Source: Dactylonectria macrodidyma
Lineage: Eukaryota; Ascomycota; Sordariomycetes; Hypocreales; Nectriaceae
Length of the DNA: 64,000 bases
Assembly (NCBI GenBank): GCA_020744425.1
Contig: JAGMUV010000015.1
Coordinates: 992,001 to 1,056,000, forward strand
Reading direction: 5' to 3'
A program made the translations under genes and the position numbers. The notes beneath the pieces are model-generated. The model had not been told where the DNA came from. It saw only the letters and a program-made list of their open reading frames with translations, and searched no databases. Positions 1 through 11,321 of this stretch are shown one piece after another (position 1 is the stretch's first letter; every line of letters begins with the position of its first letter).

Positions 1-1637
1 TGGTACTGGGTGATTTATAGAGAATCCTACGAACCCCGCATTAGAATTCGCTCATTTTGAAGCAGACTTGTGACCTCATGTCAAGATTTGATTGATTTGA
101 TTGACACAACTCCGACGATTCATTCCAGAACAGCTCACTTAAAAATTGACTTCGATAAAGTGATAACTCGATTGCAGTACATTATCTTCAACACATGAAT
201 CGTAGAAACGATCTGCGCCCAGTGTTATTCCCATTCCTGGCCTGATCATCTCCGTGATATTTCCAAAGCCCGTATTTTCACGCGGCGACGTGAGGTTTTG
301 CATCCCTCTCTTCCGGATCAGCAGGACCATCCGCAGGGTTCTCCCCCTCAACAATAACAACATCCTCAGCCGGAGTCTCATCTTTAGATTGGTTAAGAAA
401 CTCCTTCCATGGCTGTCGTCGCGCGTCAGAGCCTCCTTTCCTCCTTTGATGGGAAGAACTTCCCCCAACAACTGCACTTGACGATGGCATGACTACACAT
501 TCACGCAAGCGTTAGGCTGATAGAGAGGTGAGTATATTGGGATCCTAGGATCTCACCTTTATTTGAGATGTTCGATGATAGCCTTTGTAAAGGAAATGGT
601 GGTGATTTGGGTTGGCTGATAAGCTCTGTCGTAGTAAGATGGATGATGATTTCAATTGTTATTTCAGTGAAAAATCTATGGTTAACCTCACTGTTCGTCA
701 TCTGCGACCTGGGCGTTACAAGGCCAGAATGCGGCTCAAATTGCTTGGATGCTACGTAGATTACTGCCCGCACGGTGCAACATTCGAGACAGGCTCCAGC
801 TGCCTCATGCGTTGTGGATATGTTATGCAAGCTAATGGCGCAGTGGCGTCCTCGTATTGGCGAAAGAATGCTTGCCGAAGTGAGGGGTAAGTTAGTCCAC
901 AAACCTTTCCTTATGTCCGACTCAAATAGCTAGCAGAGTTCAGAGCCCTGGTCGGTGAGACCAGGCTGTACCGTTGGAGCAGGGCAATGTTGATCTACTG
1001 ACACAATTGAGGCCCCCCAAGCAGACCCCCTTATGCAGCCACACCAGTGCTGACATGACGATTACTATCATGTGCCAAGTTTAAGTGTCACAGCCGATCA
1101 GGAAATTCGCCTAAAGTGGCCAGATGCGTCCAGGGTGGGTGGGATGCTTTAAGCCACGTATCTCAGCAACATCAGGCTGAGGCTCTGCTTGTACAATGTG
1201 TGGAAAGACGGGAAATCAGGAGACAGTGTAACCACGCGGGGTGTTGTGTCTGAAGACCGGTCAGTATGCGAGTCTCCTACGTAACACACAGAAATTTTGT
1301 GCCGTGCACTGAGAGATAGTATGTGTGACGAGATCATACATGCAACGCGGCTGCTACCTCAGTAATCCATATGAAACCAGTATCCGTACTGTTTCCGATA
1401 AATTTCGGCTGCTGTGGAATCCAAGACAAAAGCAACCCTTGCTCTGATTACGTGATCTCATTCCCCTGGCAAGCCTGCTTTTAGCGAGCCTCATTTTCGC
1501 TATCCCTTAAGCTCATTTTATCCCTTCACTGAGGGTCAGTTGTGAACTTCGCGGTCAATTGTCCACGCCAAACATGCCAGTGTCGGTCCATCGTCTTATT
1601 TTTATCTGATTCTCAATTCCATGGCTCACTTGCCAAC
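1..1637. other. Intergenic, no confident gene
   Basis: No open frame here shows a recognisable domain. The only candidate coding stretch is a 76-codon frame on the minus strand (278-508), listed separately. The last 150 bases before 1638 are pyrimidine-rich and probably hold the promoter of the following hydrolase gene. Confidence 0.5.
278..508 (-). CDS. Possible small hypothetical protein
   Basis: A 76-codon minus-strand frame with a hydrophilic, acidic C-terminal half (DVVIVEGENPAD) and a Ser/Gly/Arg-rich N-terminal half. An internal ATG lies a few codons in (MPSSSAVVGG). There is no signal peptide, membrane segment or motif I recognise. It may continue through an intron into a second open frame further left (139-280), because that frame stays open to near position 139. 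I cannot tell a real short gene from a chance open frame here. Confidence 0.2.
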   Translation of the reverse strand: MRECVVMPSSSAVVGGSSSHQRRKGGSDARRQPWKEFLNQSKDETPAEDVVIVEGENPADGPADPEERDAKPHVAA

Positions 1638-3359
1638 ATGCGTCAAGCACTATCCTTGCTTTTTGGCTCCTTCGTGGCGGCACGAACTGTCCCAGCCACC
1701 CTTGACGACCAGCAACGTCTGCAGAATGTAAACACTCAGATAAGCCAGATCTGCGATGTTTGCGGCGTTCCTGGTGTTTCGGTTGGTGTTGTTCACCATA
1801 AGGAACAAATTTACACCTACAATCATGGCTTCAGCAATGTGGAAAAGAAACAGGTCGTCAACTCTGATACTGTTTTTGGCATCGGTTCTCTCACCAAGTC
1901 TTTCGTCGCTGCTGGCCTCGGCAAGCTCGTGCACGAGAAATATCTGAATTGGGACACGCCGGTTCGTGAAATTCTTCGAGGCTTCAGTCAGGATAACAGA
2001 AAGGTGGAAGAGATGACCATCACCGACATCCTCTCTCACCGAACTGGCTTATCGGGTATTGGTGACATGGCCTTGGCCTTCCAGGGCGATGGAGATATGC
2101 TCCTTCCAAAGGATCGCCTGTTTTCTTTAGTCAAGACATTCCGCACTTTGACCGCTTTTCGCTCCACTTGGGACTATTTTGTCTGGGGGTATTCGCTTGC
2201 TGGGGAAATCATTGAGGAATTGTCTAAAAAGTCTCTTGGAGATTTCCTATCTGACGCCTTCTTCAAACCTCTCAATCTTCAGTCAACAACATTCAAACCT
2301 GATGGGTTGGAACCTGGTCGACTTGCAGAGCCTTATGCGGGTCTTTCCAACGGGGATTATCATCATTTACCTAAACGGCAGGTTTTTGAAGACACCTTCT
2401 TCGAGGCTTCTGGCGGTCTTTACTCAAGTCTCAATGACATGATCACCTGGTCGATTACTATGCTAGATGCTATACAGGATGATGCTCCTTCACAAGATGA
2501 TATAGTTAAGGAGGTTCAAAGCATTATCAGCAGCCACATCGCCATTGAGAATCCTTCACTACGAGAACGATCATACGGTTACGGGTGGCTACGAACTCAG
2601 TTGCCTGGTCCTGTTGGACTTATCGGAGGCAACGCTGATTTGTGGCCCATAAAGGAGAGCCCAATACTTGGAACAAAGGACCGACCAGTCTTGATGCTCT
2701 ATCATCAGGGAAGCACAGTGGGCTACTACTCGTTCATTGCTCTATTCCCGGATACAAACTCATCTGTCGTGGTTCTTACCAATTCGATCGGCGTTAGCGA
2801 CGCAGCGGACTGGATCTCACGCGTCATCATCCAAGCTCTGTTCGAACTCAATGATGGCCAAGATTATGTTTCCCTGGCCAAAGAAGCCAACGACTTGACA
2901 ATTAAAGATTACGAAAAACTTAGCGACAAAATTGTTGCCATGCGAGAAAATTGTACGGAAGAATTATTGCCAGTTGAGCTAAAGTCATACACCGGCACAT
3001 ATGTCAATCGTGAAAAACAGTTTTCAATCGATATTATACTACACCCAGAGCTCAGTGATCGCCTATCACTGCGTTTCCAAGGGCTTGAGGATCAGACGTA
3101 TGAGTTGCGACACTCTTGCGATACTACATTCGAATGGAGCCTCAGTCATGATGAGTCAAAGAAGAGGGGGAGGTACAACAATGCTGAGTGGTCGACATAT
3201 CTTTTTAGATTTGAGGTCAAGGGAGATGGCATGCGCTTGTATTGGGCCAATGACCCTGTCTTTCCAGAACACGAATTAATTTTTGAGAGAAGTGACAAAA
3301 GTTTGACAGGGGGCGAAGCAAGCCAAAGTCAGCTAAACCATGATGTAGTGGAGCTGTAG
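1638..3359 (+). CDS. Beta-lactamase-family serine hydrolase
   Basis: Single-exon gene of 573 aa. The frame is open from 1542 but has no ATG before 1638, so 1638 is chosen as start. The N-terminal half is the class C beta-lactamase/transpeptidase-like fold (beta-lactamase family PF00144). The nucleophile motif S-L-T-K is at residues 84-87 (GIGSLTKSF), and the region around WGYSLAG (about residue 183) corresponds to the second catalytic block. In fungi this family hydrolyses esters, amides or lactams, and members range from lovastatin-cluster transesterases to D-aminopeptidase-like enzymes, so the substrate is not predictable. The block usually read as Y-x-N is Y180-F-V182 here, so the Asn is missing. 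The C-terminal 200 residues form a beta-rich extension typical of fungal members. The N-terminus is mildly hydrophobic, but a signal peptide is uncertain. No neighbouring gene suggests a pathway. Confidence 0.85.
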   Translation: MRQALSLLFGSFVAARTVPATLDDQQRLQNVNTQISQICDVCGVPGVSVGVVHHKEQIYTYNHGFSNVEKKQVVNSDTVFGIGSLTKSFVAAGLGKLVHEKYLNWDTPVREILRGFSQDNRKVEEMTITDILSHRTGLSGIGDMALAFQGDGDMLLPKDRLFSLVKTFRTLTAFRSTWDYFVWGYSLAGEIIEELSKKSLGDFLSDAFFKPLNLQSTTFKPDGLEPGRLAEPYAGLSNGDYHHLPKRQVFEDTFFEASGGLYSSLNDMITWSITMLDAIQDDAPSQDDIVKEVQSIISSHIAIENPSLRERSYGYGWLRTQLPGPVGLIGGNADLWPIKESPILGTKDRPVLMLYHQGSTVGYYSFIALFPDTNSSVVVLTNSIGVSDAADWISRVIIQALFELNDGQDYVSLAKEANDLTIKDYEKLSDKIVAMRENCTEELLPVELKSYTGTYVNREKQFSIDIILHPELSDRLSLRFQGLEDQTYELRHSCDTTFEWSLSHDESKKRGRYNNAEWSTYLFRFEVKGDGMRLYWANDPVFPEHELIFERSDKSLTGGEASQSQLNHDVVEL

Positions 3360-5199
3360 GCAGTGCTATCGCGGGGTGTCTGAGTGGTTGCTCCTTGATT
3401 CGTTTCTCTTATGCGTCCTGTCTAGGTGGATTCTGCCACAAGCTGATGCCCGAATCGAGGATAAGGAGCTGTGGGTTGCCCTGAGGGCCGTAACCCGACT
3501 CTAATTCGAGATTCGATGATCGTGGCCATCGATGGAACCAGTGGATCATTGAGATACTGGGCGGTCGAGGGTTTCATTTGGGATCTCTCGGTAACTAAGG
3601 GAAAGCCTGGCTTGGGGGGAAATATGCATCAAACCTGTTTCGTACAGTAGGGAACATATTGGACGGTGAAATAAGACGTTGTCGACGGCTTTATTGACTC
3701 AGGCTGAAGCATATGGGATATGTTCAAAGGGGTGCAAAGGGCCTAAGGTAGTCTGTTCTTAACTGGGAGTGGTAAAGACCGCAATCATGGAACAATAACA
3801 CTCATGAAAAACTTGTCTGGCTTCTACGAGCATTCGCCGTCTTCTCTACTAACAAAAACATATAGGTTTAAGGATAAATAGGAAGATTGTTCCGTTTTCC
3901 CACATTCGCTAGACGACGAACAACGCGCCATGCACCGACTGGATAAGTGAATGCCCAGTAGCTTAGAGGAAGCATTGGGATGCCTGAAGGTGGACACAAA
4001 CGTAGAGGAATGGATACCGGAAGATATGCTAAAGTCCTACATTTCTGTGGAGAAGGAAGTTGAGGTGTTCCGGCAGATGTCACAGGGCCAGAGACGACTT
4101 AAGTTCTTCGAGTACTTCTGAGACTAGTGTTTGCATGCAATTGCGTCTGATATAGAACGACTCCGAATTCTCAACATGAGCCAGTCAAGTAGTGCACCAT
4201 TTCGCGGGACTAGAAGCTTTCGTTGCTTCAAAGTAGCCTAAAACGTTAGTGATGACACTGCCATATGCTATCTATGAATTGTGTGGAACATTTCATAGAC
4301 CTTTTTTCGTTCTTGTCAGTCTTTAGCTCTGGACGCATGTATTGGATATGCCACGTCGAGATCTCAGTCACGTCACCCATGTTGCTGGTGCTAAGAGACG
4401 CAGGCGGTGCGTGATGCTGAAGATTCCGGGCACTAAGAGTCGTGGACTTTTTGCCAAAAGGAAATAGATGCTCGGCGGTTATGAAGATAGAAGTCGAAAT
4501 CTGGCGGATGCCGGGGGGGTGTCAAGTATTTAGGAGGCCACAAGGCATCAGAATGCAATGCGGACGCTCTCATCAATGCATGCATATATTTTTTTGGGGA
4601 AGCGCCCAATAGGTAGCAGTAGCTCCATGGAAGGACAGAGAAGTGGGGCCTTTGCATATCATGCCCATGTTGGAGGGTGGTCGCTGGTTAAGGATGAAGC
4701 ACCCCCTTCATCACCAGCTTGGGTTTGCAACGGCCATGGCCTTCAATCCACTCACCCTCTCTAAAAATCTTTACGCTCTCCTCTAAGGTCGTATTGCTCC
4801 TCGGAAAGGAAGAATGCACAAGTGTGACGAGAGGATACCGCTCCAGGAGCATCTTCGAGCGGTTCATCGTCACTCTCAAGTATGCAACACTACCTGACCG
4901 TAGCGCGAATACAGCGACTTGCTCGCTGCCGCAATTCACTGAGCATCCAAGCGCGGATACAAGCATTTTGAACCTTGTTTTACGCAGGTATTGGCCGTTC
5001 ATCACGCTCACTCCTTTGCCCGTCGCAATTGCCTTGATAGCCGCAAGGGATGGCAAATCTCCGCTGTTGCGACGGCGAAAGCCTGAGTCGACGGGTTGCG
5101 TGTCACTGCCACTTCGAGTTGAGATCACGGGACTAATGACAACACTGAGATTCTTTTGGAAAGGCCGTGGCGTATCAACGCATCTAAGGTCAATCATAT
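3360..5199. other. Intergenic, no confident gene
   Basis: Mostly stop-rich. Two overlapping antiparallel open frames of about 165 codons occupy 4688-5210, but neither carries a recognisable domain, membrane segment or splice-consistent extension, so neither is called. The stretch is the shared downstream region of two converging genes. Confidence 0.45.
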
Positions 5200-6444
5200 C
5201 TATGCTTTAACCCACTCTCCTACAGACAGCTTGACTACTTTGAGAAACCAACAGGAAGCTGAGTTGACAATCCAATAGAGGATTCTATAGATAACCAACA
5301 GCGCCTTATTCAGGATATATACGCCGCAGACGACCGTGATCGTACCTAGCATGAACCAAACTAACGGTTTGTCTGCAAGCCATTTCAATACCCGGGCATC
5401 CTGCCCGTGCCAAGTGGCTGTTTGGAGGTCGGTTATATACGGTCTCAGGTCAGTTGAGTTGATGACCTGTACTGTCGGTGAGGGTAACGACGGCTCCCCA
5501 TACAAATATTCCGCTGTCGCTAGAGTGATAAAAAGCGGTCCGGTGGATATCATTATCGCAGCGTAAGGTTGTACTCGAGCCCAGAAGCGAGTGAGCCGGT
5601 GGAAAGTAGGCAGTCGGGAGATCGCCGATGCGAATGCGGGATGCCTCGCAGATGATATCATGATGTCGTTGGTGATGCCGGTAGGCAGGGTAGCTTCGAA
5701 CAAAGAGTTGTGGGATAGAGTCGTCTCGATTTGATTGATCGGGAAGGCTTTATGGCAAATTGTATCCATATCGAGGTAGATTCCCCCATAGTGATACAGA
5801 ACAAAGTACCGTATGGCATCTGCCCGCTGGATAGGGAATGGATAGTTATCCCAAGTATCCAAGAACCAGGGGTATTCGGAGGAAAGAAAGTCGCGAGCTC
5901 GTTCGTCGGTCCAGAGCTAGAACAAGCCGGTAGTTAGAGACTGGTATTCCCGTGGCTGGCATTCACTTCGACATACCTTATACTCAAAGTCAGAGTACGT
6001 CTTGAGGCAGCTCTGCTGCGACTCGGCCCAGATCTTAGGGACTGTCTCGTTTTTGCATGTTTGGTGAAAGATCCGCGGTATCTGATTTACCAGACTAACA
6101 GTTTCTGATTGATCATCGCGAGTTACGGTGAAATGGGCGCCGAACATCGCCTTGTTGTGGCGTAGTAAGGAGAGAAGGGGGGAAAGGAAGACAAGTACCA
6201 GGCCAAAGAGAACCAAGTCCGCTAGAAAGAGGCATACTGTAGTCCGTCCTGGTCTTGTGAATCTTGGGTACTTCTTCGGCCGCTGCCCGAGATATCCAGA
6301 CTCCCGTTCTGGGAGTTGATGCTCCTCGTCATCGAGTTTCTGATAGTGAGCAAGTCGAGTTGCCAGCCGGCGGATGTAATTTCGCATCGTTGCCATTTCA
6401 GAAGAGCTGCACTCTGAGGGAGAACCACGGCTTTGGAGATGCAA
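5200..6444 (-). CDS. GT32 glycosyltransferase, IPC mannosyltransferase-like
   Basis: Two exons (6444-5977 and 5916-5200) joined by a 60-nt intron with a GTATGT donor and a TTCTAG acceptor give 394 aa. The join restores the conserved run from DFEYK into LWTDERARDF. An N-terminal membrane anchor (about residues 70-95, rich in Leu/Phe) is followed by the DXD-sugar glycosyltransferase domain (GT32/Gly_transf_sug). It has the entry motif PRIFHQTCK, the block YPFPIQRADAIRYFVLYHYG and the metal-binding Y-L-D-M-D. A second hydrophobic segment (about residues 320-355) follows the catalytic domain. This layout matches SUR1/CSH1-type enzymes that add mannose from GDP-mannose to inositol phosphorylceramide in the Golgi. 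GT32 also includes OCH1-type enzymes, but the two-membrane-segment layout favours the sphingolipid group. An alternative start is an in-frame Met 16 residues later (6396). Confidence 0.85.
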
Positions 6445-8416
6445 GTGTCCAAGTCAATGAGCTTTATAAAACGGCCCCATACGTACAGCCATGTAGCTAC
6501 ACCGCTGCCATCACATTATTGACTAACTACTTCGTATTTGTCACCCCTGCGGTAATTATCGTCTTCATTATTCGCAAGAAGTTTCCCTATGCGTTGTGGC
6601 TGAGGTGACTCGCAAAAGCCCCATGCTCTCGTCTGTCAGTTTCGCCGTTTTGAGATCGGAATACGAGATGCGTAAATTTGTGACCACACCAATGGGGAGG
6701 GCGTGCTTACGACGACGGGAAGCCAGCCGGCGCTCCTCTAATTGGTCATTTTATCGGGGTTTCAGTGACAGTCTGGAACAAATGCGCTCTGGCCAATGTG
6801 GTTTGGATTATAATACATGTTGGTGCCTGATGGTACAAAACGCTTCTGCCTAGTGATTACGCGTCTTGCACATGGCGGATCCAGAGCAGTCCACCTACAT
6901 CGCACTGAAACGTGGTTTCTAGCTCAATGTTTGGAAGATTTTCTATTGCTTCTTCATGTGAGCTTTACCCTCGTAAATCAGCGCAGGTTTGGATATCTGC
7001 CGAATGTGATGGCTCCAAGCTCATTACGTAGTTTTGGTACAAAGACGACATGTTTATCAATTACCACTAGCTGCCTTACGCTTCAGCCACCGGGGAGGGA
7101 CCCACCGCTCCTTCAATGACGCTTAAGAAAAGCTTAGCCAAGTGCAGTTTGTGTTTCCACCTTACCACTTGAAGTATTTCCGGGAAGTGGGGGCCCTTCG
7201 AGGCCTTCATCCGCTTTGAGCGCTTGGAAGGTAATGGTGTATTGTCACCTCTGCCCCTCTGAATATCATGTACCACGGCAGTTGTATCCTCCTTCACTGT
7301 TCTCGCACCTGCCCGAAGCTGTTTCCTGAAGTTTGCGTTTCCCATCTCCGGCATACGAGCCATGGCTCCATAGTTCATAGGTCCACTTGCTAGGATGTAG
7401 AGTAAGGCATCAGCATAAATCCTCCATCGTGATGGCCTCAGGGGGAAGTTGGTTGTGCGGCAGGATGTGAGCGTTAGAAAGCAGATATGGCTCCATTCAG
7501 TCTGTGTGGGCTGGCTTCACCAAATGTAACGAGCATGGGTGACTCTGCTTGGAGGCTAGGCCTGGAGGAGGTAGAGTTCAATTGGCTTCGTTCATGCTGT
7601 CCCACCATTCAACAGCTGAGAAAAGAGCCCTGACCTTGGTTGCCTGCGCCACCATGAATTGCGTCCTTCGTTCTTTCCGTTCATGGCATCCCGTATTCAC
7701 TACACTAAAATCTCCCTAAAACACTTTCCTGCTGCCTTGACTATGGGCAACATGCGTCCCTTTGAATCCAGAAGGCAGCAAGGTGGATGGAAGTCCCGGG
7801 CAGCATATCCTCGACATAACACGAGGGGCGTAGCCTATGGGGGTCGATATGGCACATTTGAACGGAATGGAATTCCTTACGCAGGGGAGGAGCAAACGCC
7901 AGAGGTCCTAGCTCATGTGTCGTATGATTCCTAGTGTTATAAAAAGCCCAGAATCCTTCTGAGTGTCAATATTTTTATGTCATGTTGTCCTTCCTCGATG
8001 GGATCTCTTGGAGTCAGTGGGTAGTGCCAAGAACGCTTGAAGGCAAGGCTCCAAGTCCTTCAAGGTTCCTATCGTCGGGCCGCTGCAGCAAGACCTGCTG
8101 TCGTGTCACAGGGGTGCGTGGGACGTTTAGTTGGTTGTTCACATTGTCAGGGGAGTGTTATCACATCCGTCGTTCTACTCGCTCTGGATGGGTTAGAGCT
8201 AAAGACAGTTCTTATCGAATGATTCGTGTGGACCTCAACAGGGTACAGACTGCGCCATCACCATGCTGCAGTTGTTGTGCTGGTGTCTCGCCTCGGCGTA
8301 CTGACACATCTCTGACGGCTTGCACTAGAAGGCTTTGTGACCGGCCCCCTGATAGTTGTAGCATTGCTCTGGTTACAGCCAAATTACCAACGGTATGATT
8401 CTAGGAATTCAACGGT
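6445..8416. other. Intergenic, no confident gene
   Basis: Several open frames of 60-140 codons (for example near 6596-7119, 7076-7378 minus, 7659-7934, 7982-8398) lack family motifs and overlap in conflicting frames. I see no splice-consistent gene. The right end borders a decayed LINE fragment, so part of this stretch may be old transposon debris. Confidence 0.4.
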
Positions 8417-8893
8417 TCAGAGATTTCTTGCGACGAGATCCGAAGGGTAGCATATTCCGAATACTCCAGTGTAAATTGACTCTCCATTAGCTTGGATGAG
8501 GCCCTCCGTCAGGAGTCTCCTTGCGTTGGCGGCGTTGGTGAAGCACACAACCATCGACCTGTAGACCTTCGCCACGTTCTCCCTGCTTGAACAGGAAATC
8601 TCCGCTACTGCAATCTTATTCTTCTGCCTGGCGGCTTCGGCTGTGTCGAATTAGATCTCCTTATTCTGGTCCAGGGCAGCTATGTGATTGACGTTGTCCG
8701 CCTTGATCGGGTAAAGCCCATCACGTAGCATACGAGCTTCAGGTGCAAGCCTCGCCTTCTCCACCGTCTGCTTGACTCTCTGGTGATTAGCCTCGTTCCG
8801 AGAGTCGACCCTAATGCGTTCCGTGTTTTTCAGGTCCACAGTCACGGCGCGGTATCCCCAACTGGCGTCGTTCGAGGCGCCCACCTCTCTCAT
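8417..8893 (-). mobile_element. LINE (Tad-like) ORF1 relic
   Basis: Read on the minus strand this resembles the RNA-binding ORF1 (gag-like) protein of fungal Tad-type non-LTR retrotransposons. The frame has a block with ARMLRDGLYPIKADN, then a TAA at 8651-8653, and then stays in the same frame through AKVYRSMVV and ANGESIYTGVF. In intact elements these blocks are followed by CCHC zinc knuckles; none is seen here. The fragment is therefore truncated at both ends and carries at least one nonsense codon. No reverse transcriptase or endonuclease domain lies nearby. The identification rests on my recall of the family pattern and is moderate. Confidence 0.5.
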
Positions 8894-11321
8894 TCCACTA
8901 GACCCTTAATTGTGCCTGCCGTAATCTAGTCCCCATCTGCTTTGCTCGCTCTAAACTTTTCGATCGTCGTGCATAACAACGTCTCCTTGTACGCTGATGG
9001 CGCGGTATTCGTCAATGATAGGGGGCGAGCGTTGCTGAGCTGGCTTGTGGGCGACGTCCGAGCAATTTCGGCGACTTCCTCTTTAAGGGCCGATTAGGCG
9101 GCGATGATCATTGCTAGACAATTCAGATGGAGCGAATAACTATTTACGTGACGAGACACTTCAGGGTGGTGTTCAGATGTCGGGCCACCCACAATTTCCG
9201 GCCCTGTCCGTTCCGCCATCCTGCCGAAGGGTGTCCTTTGTGTAGCGCGACGCGTTCCGGTTCCGTCACCGCACGATAAAGGAGTGTCAAGAAGTGCCAA
9301 GGAGTGTACAGGAGTGTGAATGGCTGTGAAGGAATGTGTAATTCTTTGTCTGTGTCTGGATCTGTGTCTGCCTATCATGAGTGATCTTATGGCGCAATGG
9401 CAATGCTGCAATCTTGCTCATCATCCCGGCAGCAACCCACAACTAGATGCTTTATGAAAGATCCAAGACAATCCATTGTGTTGCTTGGAATAAGGCATCT
9501 AGTCTACGTTCCACAAACAATACACGATTTGAGGAAGCGTTGGAGTGCCAGTTGTCTTGGCTGCAAATCCTAACTTGCAAAGTTACGAGGTACCGGTACT
9601 GCCATTATTCTGAAGTCAGAGCTGGCCATGTATGTCCCTGGGTACAGAAAATCCCGCACCTTCCGCTATCTAACCTTTCGGTGGCTCAAAAGCGCTGTGT
9701 GTCAAGCCCGTCGCCCCTCAAGCCGGCTCAAGGGCTGGGTGTCGACTTTTTCCACTCATCAGAATTCTCTCACGCATCACTACCTCTTGTGACGCAGTGT
9801 ATTATCTCCAGAAACCAAGTTATTGTCCATAATTGAGTGTCGTGGCGGGAGGGAAAACCCCTGGGAAGGGGTCAGAGGCCAACAGTGTGGCTTGCGTTGA
9901 ACGGGGGAAACGCCATCGCGGTCGGCACCATTGATCGGAAGGATGTCGTTACTGATATCAAAGGCATGATCTTCCAAAATCTAAAGCGTCCTGATTTTAA
10001 GGTTTTGCCATTAGATCCGACAAAGGGGTGCCAGAGAACGTGAACTCTCCCAAATTCCTTCTCTGATTACGGCTGTTAAGAGGCCAATGGTTCCCTGGCG
10101 GCCTTGTGTGGTCGTTTGGCCTGTGAATAACCCCGCCACTAGCACACTACTGTTGAAATCTGCAAAATAGGAGCTCCATACAGATTGCATGGATTAATGT
10201 GCGCTATAGCCACCAACAACTACTAACAGAGTTGCCAAGGCTGGCAATGGCATCGGACCGGATTGTATAGGGTAGGTCGACACAGTAACATGATAGCACA
10301 AGCGCTACCGAAACATCCCAAGCACCAATTCTTCAGCGGAATCAAATGAACACAAATCGAGATTACTGCCTCTAGAATCTCTCACTGAAAGGTTTCTATG
10401 ATTGACAGTCTTGAAATGATTAGATGAAGTTGAAACCAGGACTCATCAATGTAGTAACATGTATGAGACCCTTATTTTTCACTGATTCATCCACACTCTC
10501 TGAGTGCCCAAATGCTGGTGGGGCTACCTCAGACAAACTAGATCTTAGCCAGTACGCATTCAAGTTAGCAGATACCTCAGCAGCTACCCAGCAGCTGACA
10601 GAGAATTTGGTATCGGTTAAACCTAGGGAAGTCCCGAGCTGCCCCACTAACATTTGCGTTTGTGAAAGAGATGGTCCCAGGCACCAGCACCCAAACCTGG
10701 ACCTGTGAACTGAAGAAGTATCAGCGACTTCGCACGACACTCACATTGCCTTCATTTAGAGCCTCAACTTCTAGTGCCCACCGTTCGGCCGCATGTGTTC
10801 TAGTTTACGAAGAGCTCAAGAGTCCGTTCTCAAATGACGCTAGATTAGAGTGAGACGAAACGTAAAAGCCGGGATCAGATTTCTGAGGTAGTAGCACATG
10901 CCAGCTAGGCCGCTCGCCTAGCTCGCCGAGAGGGCAGATGTGCTCACGAGGGGGCGTTGCATCGCCATTGCACCATTATGTAACCTGTAGTAATTTGACT
11001 TTATGCCCTTGAACTCTGAGGCCGTGTCCCAACACGTCAGTGGCACAGGAGGCTTTAATTCTGGGGTCAACAATAGGGCCGTCGGGAATGGCAAAGGCGG
11101 TTGTTGATACGACAAAACTACAAGCGATGCAGGTTTGGACCCCGCCATTGACGCTGGCATGAATCACGCTTCAATGACTCTCTGAAGCGGCATGTGATTA
11201 CCTAAATCTCGGGAAGTCCGAGGTTACTATCCTGTGATGCCTTTTCGAGGCTACTGAGGCCTGGAAGGTCGTTTTTAAGATCACTTGAGACGGTGAGATC
11301 AGAACCGATGTAGATGGGTTA
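8894..11321. other. Intergenic, likely eroded sequence
   Basis: No gene is supported. Bases around 8990-9090 still show coding-like sequence on the minus strand that may belong to the upstream part of the LINE relic. A run near 9290-9345 repeats the words GGAGTGT and GGAATGTG (AAGGAGTG-like units several times), a small decayed tandem array. The remainder has opposing short open frames only. Confidence 0.4.

Noticed and set aside
3370..3440. tRNA-like start (GGGGTGTCTGAGTGGT)
   Set aside because: No matching B box or acceptor stem pairing is visible downstream.
4688..5210. Two antiparallel open frames of about 165 codons
   Set aside because: They overlap almost completely on opposite strands, neither has a recognisable domain or splice context, and one would extend a glycosyltransferase that already ends at the expected family length.
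10420..10740. Opposing open frames of about 100 codons
   Set aside because: Mirror-image frames without domain content in a stop-poor patch.
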